From the NCBI RefSeq assembly GCF_002024505.1, contig NZ_CP019402.1:930001-994000 (forward strand): a stretch of DNA of 64,000 bases, written 5' to 3'. Made by a program: the position numbers and the translations under genes. The notes below the pieces were generated by a model. That model had not been told where the DNA came from. It saw only the letters and a list, made by a program, of their open reading frames with translations, and did not search any database. The stretch is from Plantibacter flavus (lineage in GTDB: Bacteria; Actinomycetota; Actinomycetes; Actinomycetales; Microbacteriaceae). This document shows positions 16,454 to 24,858 of the stretch, one piece after another; the first letter of the stretch is position 1; each line of letters starts with the position of its first letter.

Positions 16454-18198
16454 CGGGCGGCCGCCCCGGGCAGGTCGTCGAGTCTCGACACGTGCCGCCA
16501 GTCGGGGTGGTTCGCCAGCGAGCGCATCGCCTGGGCGAGCGGCGGTGGCCGGAGCCCCGCGCGGCGCAGGAGCTCGTCGTCGCCGAGGACCGCGGCGGTC
16601 GTGTCGTGGGCGAGCAGGCGACCGTCGGCCATGACCGCGACGTGACTCGCGTGATCGGCGACGAGCTGGAGGTCGTGGGTCACGACGAGGACCGTGGTGC
16701 CCTGCGCGTTGAGGCCGGCGAGGAGGTCCAGGAGCTCGTTCGCCCGCGCCCGGTCCTGACCGAAGGTCGGTTCGTCGAGCGCGAGCACCGGAGCTCCGGC
16801 GATGAGGGCGCTCCCGACGGACAGTCGACGCTTCTGACCACCGGAGAGGAGGAACGGGTGCACGTCGCGTGCGGACTCCAGGCCGAACCGCCGCAGCAGG
16901 TCGTCGACGCGCCGCTCGATCCCGGTGTCGTCGACGCCCCGGATCCGCAGGCCGTGCGCGAGTTCGTCGTGGACGGTGTGGGCGATGAACTGGTGCTCGG
17001 GGTTCTGGAAGACGAAGCCGATGTGTGCCGCGATCGTCCGCACCTCGCTGCGCCCCGGGTCGATCCCGCCGACGTCGATGCGCCCGCGGGGAGGTCGGAC
17101 CACCCCGGCGATCGCCTGGAGCAGCGTCGTCTTGCCGGCGCCGTTCGTCCCGATCACGGCCAGGAAGTCGCCCGCAGCGACCTCGAGGCTCACCTCGTGG
17201 AGGATCGGGGTGCGCCGGCGGCCCCGACCGCGTTGGACGCCGAGCCGGTCGACGCGGACCGCCATCGAGCACTCGGCGGTGACCGGGGCGACGGGTGCGG
17301 TCGGCGGCGTCGGCAGTGTGGTCGCGTCGAGTGCGGCGGTCAGCTCGGCGGGTGTCAGGGGGAGGTCCGGCAACGTGACACCGGCCGACCGCAGGCGCAG
17401 CGCGGCGAGCGTCGCGACGGGGAGCCAGACGCCCATCGCGAGCAGGTCGTCGAGGTGCCCGAGCAGGACCTCGCGGGTCGGGCCGTCGAAGGCGAGCCGC
17501 CCGTCACGATCGAGGACGACGACCCGGTCGACGAGGTCGATGGCGGCGTCGAGGTTGTGCTCGACGAGCAGGATCGCGTGCCGCTTCCCGGCGTCGCCCG
17601 GTCCGGAGACGAGTGAACGGAGGGCGGCGTAGACCTCCTCGATCCCGGCCGGATCGAGGTTCGCCGTCGGCTCGTCGAGGACGAGGAGGTCGCTGCCCAT
17701 GGCCAGGGCGCAGGCGATCGCGAGTCGCTGTCGGCCGCCGCCCGAGAGCCGGTCGGGGTTCTCGGTCCGGCGCTCCCAGAGCCCGACCTGCCGGAGCGCC
17801 CGTTCGGCGCGGGACAGCACCTCCTCGACGGGGAGCAGGAGGTTCTCCGGGCCGAAGCACACCTCGTCGAGGACCGTTCCGGTGACGATCTGCGCGTCGG
17901 GGTCCTGGAACACCATCGCCACGTGCTCGCTCAGCTGCGCGACCGTCGAGGTGGCCGTGTCGAGCCCGCCGGTGATCACAGCACCCTCGAACTCGGCCGG
18001 GACGGCGTGGGGGACGAGGCCGTTGAGCGCTAGGGCGAGCGTCGACTTCCCCGAGCCGCTCGGCCCGAGCAGCAGGACCACCTCACCGGGTGCGACCTGG
18101 AACGACACGTCGTCCGGGGTCCACTCCTCGCGCTCGTCGTGACGGATGCGCACCCGCCGGACAACGGTGGCGGGGTGCGTCGGCGGTGCGGGGTCCAC
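16450..18198 (-). CDS. fused dual ABC ATPase of an ECF transporter (EcfA1-EcfA2/YkoD type)
   Basis: 582 residues with two complete ABC domains in one chain. Domain 1 has Walker A GPSGSGKST (45-53), Q-loop FQDPDAQ, signature RLSGGGRQRL and Walker B LLVLDEPTANLDP. Domain 2 has Walker A GTNGAGKT near 350, Q-loop FQNPEHQ, signature LLSGGQKRRL and LALDEPTFGQD. The FQ(D/N)PxxQ Q-loops are typical of ECF ATPases. The gene sits directly between the S component (stop and start adjacent) and EcfT (overlap), as in YkoEDC-type systems for thiamine precursors. Confidence 0.92.
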   Translation of the reverse strand: MDPAPPTHPATVVRRVRIRHDEREEWTPDDVSFQVAPGEVVLLLGPSGSGKSTLALALNGLVPHAVPAEFEGAVITGGLDTATSTVAQLSEHVAMVFQDPDAQIVTGTVLDEVCFGPENLLLPVEEVLSRAERALRQVGLWERRTENPDRLSGGGRQRLAIACALAMGSDLLVLDEPTANLDPAGIEEVYAALRSLVSGPGDAGKRHAILLVEHNLDAAIDLVDRVVVLDRDGRLAFDGPTREVLLGHLDDLLAMGVWLPVATLAALRLRSAGVTLPDLPLTPAELTAALDATTLPTPPTAPVAPVTAECSMAVRVDRLGVQRGRGRRRTPILHEVSLEVAAGDFLAVIGTNGAGKTTLLQAIAGVVRPPRGRIDVGGIDPGRSEVRTIAAHIGFVFQNPEHQFIAHTVHDELAHGLRIRGVDDTGIERRVDDLLRRFGLESARDVHPFLLSGGQKRRLSVGSALIAGAPVLALDEPTFGQDRARANELLDLLAGLNAQGTTVLVVTHDLQLVADHASHVAVMADGRLLAHDTTAAVLGDDELLRRAGLRPPPLAQAMRSLANHPDWRHVSRLDDLPGAAAR

Positions 18199-18780
18199 TC
18201 AGGCCCGCGTGCCGGCCGAGCCGCGGTCGCGCTGCAGAGGTTTCGCGATGGACCGCCCCACACCGGCTCTCGCGAGGGCCGCTGCGACCGCCCGCCCGAG
18301 CGCGGTGAAGGCGATCGGGCTCAGGACGAAGAGCGCGATGTAGACCGTCTGGGCGAGGGGCGCGAAGTGCTCGATCCCGAGGACGACGAGCACGGAGCCG
18401 CCGAAGACGAGTCCAGCGATGCCCGCGGCCAGGTAGAAGACCCAGGCCTTCCAGACGCGGTAGCGCGACACGGCGAAGGGGATCTCCTGCAGGAGCCCGA
18501 TCGCGAGGCCGGTGCCGAAATAGCGGAAGAACCACTGCGGGCTGAACGCCGCGGAGACGAGGCCTGCGGTGAGCCCGGTCATGAGGGCCACGCCACCTCG
18601 TCGGAGGAGCGCCTGCGAGACGACGCCCGGCAGGAAGTACACGCCGATGATGAGGCCGTAGAGCACGGGGGCGGTCGCGGAGATCGTGCCGCCGACGTAC
18701 CCGGAGACGACGAAGACGAGGCCGCCTCCGACGCCGATGGCGGCGCAGGTCAGCAGCAGTCGCGTACTCAGACGTTGCAT
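18199..18780 (-). CDS. ECF transporter substrate-binding (S) component, YkoE-like
   Basis: 193 residues with about five or six membrane helices and a basic C-terminus. LYGLIIGVYFLPGVVSQALLRR and FFRYFGTGLAIGLLQEIPFA resemble YkoE, the S component predicted for hydroxymethylpyrimidine or thiamine. The ribosome site AGGTGGG lies 6 nt before ATG 18780. I looked for a TPP riboswitch upstream on the minus strand and did not find the THI-box signature, so the vitamin specificity rests on protein resemblance alone. It is the first gene of the ECF operon. Confidence 0.75.
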   Translation of the reverse strand: MQRLSTRLLLTCAAIGVGGGLVFVVSGYVGGTISATAPVLYGLIIGVYFLPGVVSQALLRRGGVALMTGLTAGLVSAAFSPQWFFRYFGTGLAIGLLQEIPFAVSRYRVWKAWVFYLAAGIAGLVFGGSVLVVLGIEHFAPLAQTVYIALFVLSPIAFTALGRAVAAALARAGVGRSIAKPLQRDRGSAGTRA

Positions 18781-18893
18781 GAGCCCACCTTCACGAGCAG
18801 CCGATCTCCTGAGGACAGCCTATCCTTTATCGGCCCGTCGAGACGCCGACGGACACTGCTCGGAACGGGGTCCCGAGCACCCGATCCGGGCGA

Positions 18894-19844
18894 TCAGATC
18901 GAGCGTCGGCGCGGGGTCAGCCGGACGTTCGGCAAGGGCGGCGCCGGGATGCGGTCCGTGCCGTGGCCGGCGACCGAGCCGAAGCGCGGCGACCCCGCCT
19001 CCCAGTCCTCCCGGGCGGACGCGATGTCCTCGTGAGTGCGACCGACGAAGTTCCACCACATGACCAGCTCCTCCGGGAACGGCGTCCCTCCGAGGAGCAC
19101 GAAGCGGGCACCGGTCGCGCTCCGGAACTCGAGGCGATCGCACCCGGGCGCCAGGTAGAGCAACGGGCCCGAGTCGAGTTCGACGCCGCCGACCTCGAGC
19201 ACCCCGTCGAGCACCAGGACGCCGTGCTCGAAGGCCGGATCCACCGGCACCTCGACGACGGTGTCGGCCTCGAGCGTCACGTCGGCACCGAGCAGGGGCG
19301 AGTGGACGGTCGCGGTCGACGTCGCCCCGCCGAGCGTGCCGACGAGGACGGTCGCCTCCAAACCCGGAGCGCGGTGGACGGGCAGGTCCGTGTGCTGCTC
19401 GAACGCCGCCGGCACCGAGGCGGCGGCCTCCGGGAGCGCCACCCACAGCTGGAGGCCGTGCATGGCGGCCGCTTCCTCGCCCACCGAGAACTCGGAGTGC
19501 GACACGCCCCGGCCGCTCGTCATGAGGTTGAGCTCGCCCGGGCGGACGACCACGTCGCTGCCCACGCTGTCGCGGTGGCGGATGTCGCCGACCAGCGGCC
19601 ACGTCACGGTCTGCAGGCCGGTGTGCGGATGCGGCAGGACGCGCATCAGCGAACGGTCCTCGTCGAAGCGGTCGAGGAAACACCAGGCGCCGATCATCGG
19701 CAGCTCGCGCTGCGGGAGGGTGCGGTGGACGCTCAGGCCGCGGACGCCGCCCAGGGGGACCTCGCGGGCCTCGAGGAGTCTCGTCCCGGATCCGTCAGGT
19801 GCGTGGCAGACGCTGGGGACCGGGTCGGCGTCGAGTCTCGTCAT
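18894..19844 (-). CDS. pirin-family cupin protein
   Basis: 316 residues from ATG 19844, preceded by GGAGGCGC. The N-terminal cupin contains the metal-binding pattern PHPHTGLQTVTW, then GELNLMTSGRGVSHSE and MHGLQLWVALP, all hallmarks of pirin. The C-terminal cupin (VLVDGVLEV-like, GARFVLLGGTPFPEELVMWWNFV) is also typical. Bacterial pirins bind iron and some oxidise quercetin or modulate metabolic enzymes; which applies here is unknown. It is divergent from the AI-2E-family gene. Confidence 0.9.
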   Translation of the reverse strand: MTRLDADPVPSVCHAPDGSGTRLLEAREVPLGGVRGLSVHRTLPQRELPMIGAWCFLDRFDEDRSLMRVLPHPHTGLQTVTWPLVGDIRHRDSVGSDVVVRPGELNLMTSGRGVSHSEFSVGEEAAAMHGLQLWVALPEAAASVPAAFEQHTDLPVHRAPGLEATVLVGTLGGATSTATVHSPLLGADVTLEADTVVEVPVDPAFEHGVLVLDGVLEVGGVELDSGPLLYLAPGCDRLEFRSATGARFVLLGGTPFPEELVMWWNFVGRTHEDIASAREDWEAGSPRFGSVAGHGTDRIPAPPLPNVRLTPRRRSI

Positions 19845-19962
19845 GAGCGCCTCCTTATCACGGACAACGCTACTCCCGCTCGGCCTGACCTCGGCCCGCA
19901 CCGACGTGGTTGACTGGGCGCGGGGCCCGTCCGGCTCCGCCGCTGCCGAGATTGGGGATCCC

Positions 19963-21081
19963 ATGGGCCTGTTCGACAAGCATGAGGACGCACCGGAGCC
20001 GCTCGCCCGCGGCCTCTGGCACGACCGCATCGGCACGCTCGCGACCCGGAGTGTCCAGACGCTCGCCATCGTCGCGGTCGCCGCGCTGATCGTCTTCGCG
20101 CTGACCCAGCTCTCGCTCGTGATGATCCCCGTCGTCATCGCACTCATCCTCGCCTCGGCGATCTACCCGCTCATGCGGTGGATGCGATCGAAGGGGCTCC
20201 CGTCGATCCTCGCCACCTGGATCGCCCTCGTCTCGATCCTCGTCGTCCTCGGCGGCATCGGGTGGCTCATCGTCTGGGCCGTGCGCAGCCAATGGGACGA
20301 CCTCGTCGACTCCGCCTCGAAGGGCTTCGGTCAGCTGCAGGACTGGCTCGGCACCCTGCCGTTCGACATCGACGAGAAGCAGATCGAGGACGCCAAGCAG
20401 ACCGCGGTCGACTTCCTCACCTCGAGTCAGTTCGGCAGCGGGGCGCTCGCCGGCGTCTCCGCGACGGCGAGCTTCCTCACCGGTCTGGTGCTCATGGTCG
20501 TCGTCCTGTTCTTCTTCCTCAAGGACGGGCCGCGGCTGTGGGAGTTCCTGCTCCGCCCCTTCACCGGAACCGCATACGACCGTGCCAAGCGCATCGGCGG
20601 CAAGACGGTGGACACCCTCGGCGGGTACGTGCGCGGCACGGCGACCATCGCGGCCGTCGACGCGATCGGTATCGGTATCGGCCTCGCGATCATCGGGGTC
20701 CCCCTCGCCCTCCCGCTCAGCGTCATCGTGTTCCTGACCGCCTTCATCCCGATCGTCGGTGCGACCGCCGCGGGCATCCTCGCGGCCCTCGTCGCGCTCG
20801 TCGCCAACGGTCCGGTCGCCGCCCTCATCGTCGTCGGCGTCGTCGTGCTCGTGAACCAGCTCGAGGGCAACTTCCTCCAGCCCGTCGTCATGGCCCGCTC
20901 GCTCAAACTGCACGCCCTCGTCGTCCTCCTCGCCCTGACGGCCGGCACCATCCTCGGCGGCATCGTCGGCGCGGTCCTCGCCGTCCCGATCGCCGCGGTC
21001 GCGTGGGGCATCATCGGCGTCTGGAACGGTCCGGACCAGCCGGCCGAGCCCATGCGACAGAAGCGACCCGAGTCCGTCTGA
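19963..21081 (+). CDS. AI-2E family transporter (PF01594-type permease)
   Basis: 372 residues from ATG 19963 with GGGGA 8 nt upstream. There are about eight membrane helices: two near residues 30-70, a helix then a soluble QLQDWLGTLPFDID segment, and the characteristic C-terminal block FIPIVGATAAGILAALVALV, VLVNQLEGNFLQPVVMARSL and LHALVVLLALTAGTILGGIVGAVLAVP. The family includes TqsA (AI-2 export) and Na+/H+ antiporters; the substrate here cannot be told. Start sites further upstream are antisense to pirin and were rejected. Confidence 0.9.
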   Translation: MGLFDKHEDAPEPLARGLWHDRIGTLATRSVQTLAIVAVAALIVFALTQLSLVMIPVVIALILASAIYPLMRWMRSKGLPSILATWIALVSILVVLGGIGWLIVWAVRSQWDDLVDSASKGFGQLQDWLGTLPFDIDEKQIEDAKQTAVDFLTSSQFGSGALAGVSATASFLTGLVLMVVVLFFFLKDGPRLWEFLLRPFTGTAYDRAKRIGGKTVDTLGGYVRGTATIAAVDAIGIGIGLAIIGVPLALPLSVIVFLTAFIPIVGATAAGILAALVALVANGPVAALIVVGVVVLVNQLEGNFLQPVVMARSLKLHALVVLLALTAGTILGGIVGAVLAVPIAAVAWGIIGVWNGPDQPAEPMRQKRPESV

Positions 21082-21128
21082 GGGAGGCCGTCCGGGTCGT
21101 GGGTCCGCCCGCCGGATAGCATGTGATC

Positions 21129-21557
21129 GTGGACCCCCACGATCTCCTCGGCCTCGTCCTCGAGGTCTTCACCTGGATCGGCTTCGGCAGCGCCGTCGTC
21201 GTGCTGCTCGTCATGCTCATCGCGCGGGCCGCGGACGGCAGCTGGGTGGAGACGCACGGGGTCATCGTGGACCTGCCGGACGACGCGGACGGCGGGCAGG
21301 GGCGCGAGGTCCGCTGGATGACCGAGTCGGCCGAGCTGTACTCACGACCCGTCACGGACGCGGAGTTCGACGCTCTCCGCGACCCCGAGGAGCCGAACGT
21401 CTTCTACGCCCGCCGGGAACCGTCGCGCGCACGCTTCCGCCGGACGGCCGATCACACGAGAGCGCTCCGACTGCTCTTCGGCGTGACCTTCGGCATCGGC
21501 GTCGTCTGCTCCATCGCTTCGATCGTGCTGCTGTTCGTCGCCGACACCGGGGCCTGA
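21129..21557 (+). CDS. small two-helix membrane protein, unknown function
   Basis: 142 residues with one hydrophobic helix at each end (LVLEVFTWIGFGSAVVVLLVMLIA near the N-terminus and LLFGVTFGIGVVCSIASIVLLFV at the C-terminus). A charged middle, probably cytoplasmic or extracytoplasmic, lies between them. I do not recognise the family. A TAGCAT -10 (21117-21122) lies 6 nt before GTG 21129, so this GTG is preferred over GTG 21123 as a leaderless start. Confidence 0.65.
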   Translation: MDPHDLLGLVLEVFTWIGFGSAVVVLLVMLIARAADGSWVETHGVIVDLPDDADGGQGREVRWMTESAELYSRPVTDAEFDALRDPEEPNVFYARREPSRARFRRTADHTRALRLLFGVTFGIGVVCSIASIVLLFVADTGA

Positions 21558-21590
21558 GCACTCTCTCCGGTCCCTGAGTACCTGCTCCCC

Positions 21591-21615
21591 GGTCCCTGAG
21601 CCTGTCGAAGGGCGG
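21591..21615 (+). repeat. dispersed palindromic repeat, copy 1
   Basis: The core CTGAGCCTGTCGAAGGG is preceded by GGTCC. The same element occurs at 23878, 31191 (minus) and 57878. A partial copy (GGTCCCTGAG) lies just upstream at 21569. It lies between two plus-strand genes. Confidence 0.85.
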
Positions 21616-21679
21616 CGCTCGGGTAGGCTGTGAGCACGAGCGTCGACACCTGGTCCGCTCGTTCTCCCGGAGGCAGCGC

Positions 21680-22294
21680 ATGACGGAACGGTGGGCCCGT
21701 GTCGCCCGCGGCACCGCCGCAGCCGCGTTCGCCACCTTCGCCGCCGCCCTCTCGCACACGATCGGTGGGGCCGCCGCGCCGTCCGCGTTCGTGCTCCTGG
21801 TCGGTGGAACCTTCGCCGTCCTGGTCTGTGTCCTCCTCGCCGGCCGCCGTATCACCGCACTCGGGGTCGTCGCCTCCGTGCTCGTGAGTCAGCTCGGCTA
21901 CCACGCGCTCTTCACCCTCGTCCCGAGCACCGTCAGTGCCACGGTCGCCTCCGGCGGCGCGGCGGGCCCCGCCGACTGGCACCGGCACGGGGTCGTCGAA
22001 CTCGCGACCGGCGGCGTCACCACGGCACACTCGCACGGCGACACCACGATGTGGGCGGCGCACCTCGTCGCGGCCGTCGCGACCATCGCCGCCATCCTGT
22101 TCGCCGAACGCGCGACGCTCGCCGCGCTCGCCGCGCTGACCGTCCGGATCCTCGCCCGCCGTGCAGCACCGACCCACCTCGTCCCCGCGCCCCGTCGGGT
22201 GCGCTGGGTCCGGGTCAACCGTCGCCCCCGCAACCTCGGGGTGGTCCTGCTCCACCTGCGACACCGCGGTCCGCCGGCGCTCGCCGCCGCCTGA
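21680..22294 (+). CDS. membrane protein of the YcnI/CopC copper locus
   Basis: 204 residues with four predicted membrane helices (residues about 10-30, 35-55, 60-85 and 125-145) and a basic cytoplasmic tail. A His-containing loop (DWHRHGVVELATGG, then AHSHGDTTMWAAH) sits before the last helix and could bind copper. No named family is recognised with confidence. Its position as first gene before ycnI and copC, with CGGAGG upstream of its ATG, suggests a role in copper handling. That is inferred from context. Confidence 0.7.
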   Translation: MTERWARVARGTAAAAFATFAAALSHTIGGAAAPSAFVLLVGGTFAVLVCVLLAGRRITALGVVASVLVSQLGYHALFTLVPSTVSATVASGGAAGPADWHRHGVVELATGGVTTAHSHGDTTMWAAHLVAAVATIAAILFAERATLAALAALTVRILARRAAPTHLVPAPRRVRWVRVNRRPRNLGVVLLHLRHRGPPALAAA

Positions 22295-22394
22295 CCGACG
22301 CATCACCGTCCGACCGGGACGGGTGCCGTGCGTGGCCGGGTCGGCCCAGCGCAGCAGCACCCTTCGGCGCGCCATCCGGCGTGACCATCCCCAT

Positions 22395-22418
22395 TCCGCA
22401 CGCTCGACGCCGTGCGGA
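22395..22418. promoter_or_regulatory. 8-bp perfect hairpin upstream of ycnI
   Basis: TCCGCACG and its exact complement flank an 8-nt loop, ending 18 nt before the ycnI ATG. It may be an operator or an RNA hairpin setting expression relative to the upstream gene. No known copper-box sequence is recognised. Confidence 0.45.
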
Positions 22419-22436
22419 TCAGTCGACAGGACGATC

Positions 22437-23204
22437 ATGAACGCAACCACCCCCCGCCCCACCTTCCGCAAGCCCGCCGTACTCGGTGCCGTCGCCATCG
22501 GCGCCGGAGCGCTCCTCGCGGTCGGCGCACCGCTGGCAGCCAGCGCCCACGTCAGCGTCACGCCGACCTCCACGGCCGCCGGCTCCTACACGGTGCTGAG
22601 CTTCGCCGTCGGTCACGGCTGCGACGGCTCGCCCACGACGAGCCTCTCTTTCGAGATCCCCGAGGAGATCAACGCCGTGACGCCGACGGTCAACCCGAAC
22701 TGGACCATCGACAAGCAGCTGGCCCCGCTCGCGAAGCCCATCACCGACAGCCACGGTGAGCAGCTCGCCGAGCGTGTCGGCACGGTCGTCTACACGGCCA
22801 AGACGCCGCTCGCCGACGGGTACCGCGACACCGTCTCCTTCCAGGTCCAGCTGCCGGCCGACGCCGAGGGCAAGACGCTCGTCTTCCCGGTGACGCAGAC
22901 CTGCGAGGTCGGCCAGACCGACTGGACCGACGTCGCGAAGGACGGTCAGACCGAGGACGACCTCGAGTCGCCGGCGCCGGTCGTCGTCGTGACCGCTGCC
23001 GAGGCCGGCGACCACCACGGTGGCGCCGCCACGGACGACGACGGTGACGGCGACCACACCGAGGCCGCCGCCGCGACCGACGCCGGCAGCACCGACGTGC
23101 TGGGCCGCGTGCTCGGCATCGCCGGTCTCGTCGTCGGTGCCGCCGGCATCGTCATCGCTGCCTCCGCACGCCGCGCAGCGTCCGACGCGAAGCGCCAGGC
23201 CTGA
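22437..23204 (+). CDS. ycnI: YcnI-family (DUF1775) copper-binding protein
   Basis: 255 residues. The signal peptide is residues 1-37 with cleavage at ASA|H, leaving His38 as the mature N-terminus, as needed for the copper site of YcnI. The domain shows HVSVTPTSTAAGSYTVLSF, the conserved HGCDGSPTTSL and a Trp in NWTIDK. In B. subtilis YcnI, the N-terminal His and a Trp form a Cu(II) site. An Asp/His-rich linker (about residues 190-215, including DHHGG) and a C-terminal transmembrane helix anchor it to the outer face of the membrane. The stop overlaps the copC start, implying coupling. Confidence 0.9.
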   Translation: MNATTPRPTFRKPAVLGAVAIGAGALLAVGAPLAASAHVSVTPTSTAAGSYTVLSFAVGHGCDGSPTTSLSFEIPEEINAVTPTVNPNWTIDKQLAPLAKPITDSHGEQLAERVGTVVYTAKTPLADGYRDTVSFQVQLPADAEGKTLVFPVTQTCEVGQTDWTDVAKDGQTEDDLESPAPVVVVTAAEAGDHHGGAATDDDGDGDHTEAAAATDAGSTDVLGRVLGIAGLVVGAAGIVIAASARRAASDAKRQA

Positions 23205-23863
23205 TGACGGTCTCCCGCCGTCGCCGTCTCGTCGGCACCGCTGCGACCGCGTTCCTCGCGGTCGCAGCGGTGCTCGCCGTGGCCCAGCCGGCCTCAGCGC
23301 ACAACAGCATCATCTCGACGACGCCGGCCGAGGGGTCGACGATCACGGAGCAGCCGGAGCAGCTCGTCATCACGACGAACGACAACCTGCTCGACCTCGG
23401 GGACGCCGGCCAGTCCAACCAGATCCAGGTGACCGGTCCCGGTGACGAGCGGCTGTATTACGGCACCGCCTGCGCAGCCGTGAACGGCCCGGCGCTCGTC
23501 ATGCCGCTGCAGCTCGGGCAAGCCGGCGAGTACACCGTCGTCTGGCAGCTCGTCTCGACCGACGGCCACCCGCTGTCGGGCAGCTACACCTTCGAGTGGG
23601 CGCCGGCCGAGGGCCAGGAACTCGCGACGGGGAGCGCGAAGCCCGCGTGCGCGACGGGCGGTGCCTCCACGGTCGAGCCCTCGTCGGAGGCGGGCGGTGT
23701 CGAGCCGCAGTCGTCATCCGACGGCGGCTTGAGCGGTGATGTGTGGTGGATCGTCGGCGCGATCGGCGTCGTCCTGATCGCCGGCATCGGCGTGCTCCTC
23801 GTGACCCGGCGGAAGCCGGAGCACGTCTCGGACGACCAGGGCACGGACACCTCCGCACCCTGA
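23204..23863 (+). CDS. CopC-domain copper-binding membrane-anchored protein
   Basis: 219 residues. The signal peptide ends at ASA|H, giving His33 as the first mature residue, the usual CopC Cu(II) ligand. AHNSIISTTPAEGSTI and VSTDGHPLSGSYTFEW are CopC signatures, with the second His a likely ligand. A Ser/Glu/Gly-rich linker and a single C-terminal helix (WWIVGAIGVVLIAGIGVLLVT) anchor it. The start shares one base with the ycnI stop (TGATG). It probably buffers or delivers copper at the cell surface together with YcnI. No CopD domain is fused. Confidence 0.9.
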   Translation: MTVSRRRRLVGTAATAFLAVAAVLAVAQPASAHNSIISTTPAEGSTITEQPEQLVITTNDNLLDLGDAGQSNQIQVTGPGDERLYYGTACAAVNGPALVMPLQLGQAGEYTVVWQLVSTDGHPLSGSYTFEWAPAEGQELATGSAKPACATGGASTVEPSSEAGGVEPQSSSDGGLSGDVWWIVGAIGVVLIAGIGVLLVTRRKPEHVSDDQGTDTSAP

Positions 23864-23877
23864 GCCGTACCCCGCCC

Positions 23878-23902
23878 GGACTCTGAGCTTGTCGAAGGGT
23901 CC
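23878..23902 (+). repeat. dispersed palindromic repeat, copy 2
   Basis: GGACTCTGAGCTTGTCGAAG followed by GGTCC, immediately downstream of copC and before the terminator. Confidence 0.85.
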
Positions 23903-23914
23903 CCACACAACGGA

Positions 23915-23950
23915 ACAGCCCCGCCATCCTCGAGAGGATGACGGGGCTGT
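23915..23950. terminator. bidirectional stem-loop terminator
   Basis: Arms ACAGCCCCG and CGGGGCTGT enclose a second helix (CATCCT/AGGATG) around CGAG. It separates copC from the convergent fasciclin gene. Confidence 0.88.
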
Positions 23951-23990
23951 CGCTGTTACCGGTGTAGCGTGCGGGTGAACCCGCGGTCGG

Positions 23991-24650
23991 CTACTTTGCC
24001 GGCGGCATCAGCACCGAGTCGATGAGGTACACGGTCGCGTTGGCGGTCTTGACGCCACCGCAGATGACCTTGGCACCGTTGACGGTGATGTTGTCACCCG
24101 AGCCCTCGACCTTGACGGTTCCACCCTCGACGGTGGTCTGCTCACCGTCGATGTCGGACGGAGCGATCTGGCCGGGGATCACGTGGTACGTGAGGATCGA
24201 GGTCAGCGTCGCGGCACCCTCAGGCGTCTTGAGGCTGTCGATCGTCGCGGCGTCGATCTTCTTGAACGCGTCGTCGACCGGGGCGAAGACGGTGAACTCG
24301 GAGCCGTTCAGCGTGTCGACGAGGTTGACGTCGGGGTTCAGCTGGCCGGAGACCGCAGCGGTCAGCGTGGTGAGGAGCGGGTTGTTCGACGCGGCGACGG
24401 CGACGGGGTCGGCCGACATGCCGGCGACGGAGCCTGCACCGTCCGGGACAGCCTCGGCGTAGGCGGCGCAGCCCGAGCCGACGAGGTCCGCTGCGGGGTC
24501 GGAGGTCATGCTCGACTCGGAGGGAGCGGAGCTCGGCTCCATCGACGAACCGCTGTCGGAGCTGGAGCCGCTGGAACAGGCGGCGAGGCCGAAGGTCGCG
24601 ACGGCGGCGAGTGCGAGCACTGCCATGTGGTTTCGCTTGATGGTACGCAT
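23991..24650 (-). CDS. fasciclin-domain lipoprotein (MPT70/MPT83-like)
   Basis: 219 residues. The signal peptide ends in the lipobox LAAC (Cys25), so the protein should be lipid-anchored to the outer leaflet. A Ser/Pro-rich linker (26-55) precedes one FAS1 domain: [15 protein letters not shown], then the H1 motif [14 protein letters not shown], and the H2 region [15 protein letters not shown]. The last strand [14 protein letters not shown] completes it. FAS1 proteins mediate adhesion or surface interactions. GGAGAATC lies before the ATG. It is divergent from recQ. Confidence 0.92.
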   Translation of the reverse strand: MRTIKRNHMAVLALAAVATFGLAACSSGSSSDSGSSMEPSSAPSESSMTSDPAADLVGSGCAAYAEAVPDGAGSVAGMSADPVAVAASNNPLLTTLTAAVSGQLNPDVNLVDTLNGSEFTVFAPVDDAFKKIDAATIDSLKTPEGAATLTSILTYHVIPGQIAPSDIDGEQTTVEGGTVKVEGSGDNITVNGAKVICGGVKTANATVYLIDSVLMPPAK

Positions 24651-24858
24651 GTGATTCTCCTTTGATGAGGTTTGGACCGGTTGTCGAGTGCCTCTCAGAA
24701 CCGGCCCTCGATGACACTTCGGAGCCCCCTCGGGGGTGGTTTGGAAAAAGATCCGATCGCGACTCGGACGGGGTCGCGCATTAAGAGGAGCGAAATTCTT
24801 CGGATCCGTTCCTGTGGAGGGGCACCGGGGTGTCAGCCGCTGCGGCTACGATCGACGG

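Noticed and set aside
18781..18893. Possible TPP riboswitch upstream of the ECF transporter operon
   Set aside because: The conserved THI-box elements were not found on the minus strand between pirin and the S component.
24724..24740. CCCCC/GGGGG run between the fasciclin gene and recQ as another CCCC-N7-GGGG site
   Set aside because: The runs are only 2 nt apart, so the spacing does not match.
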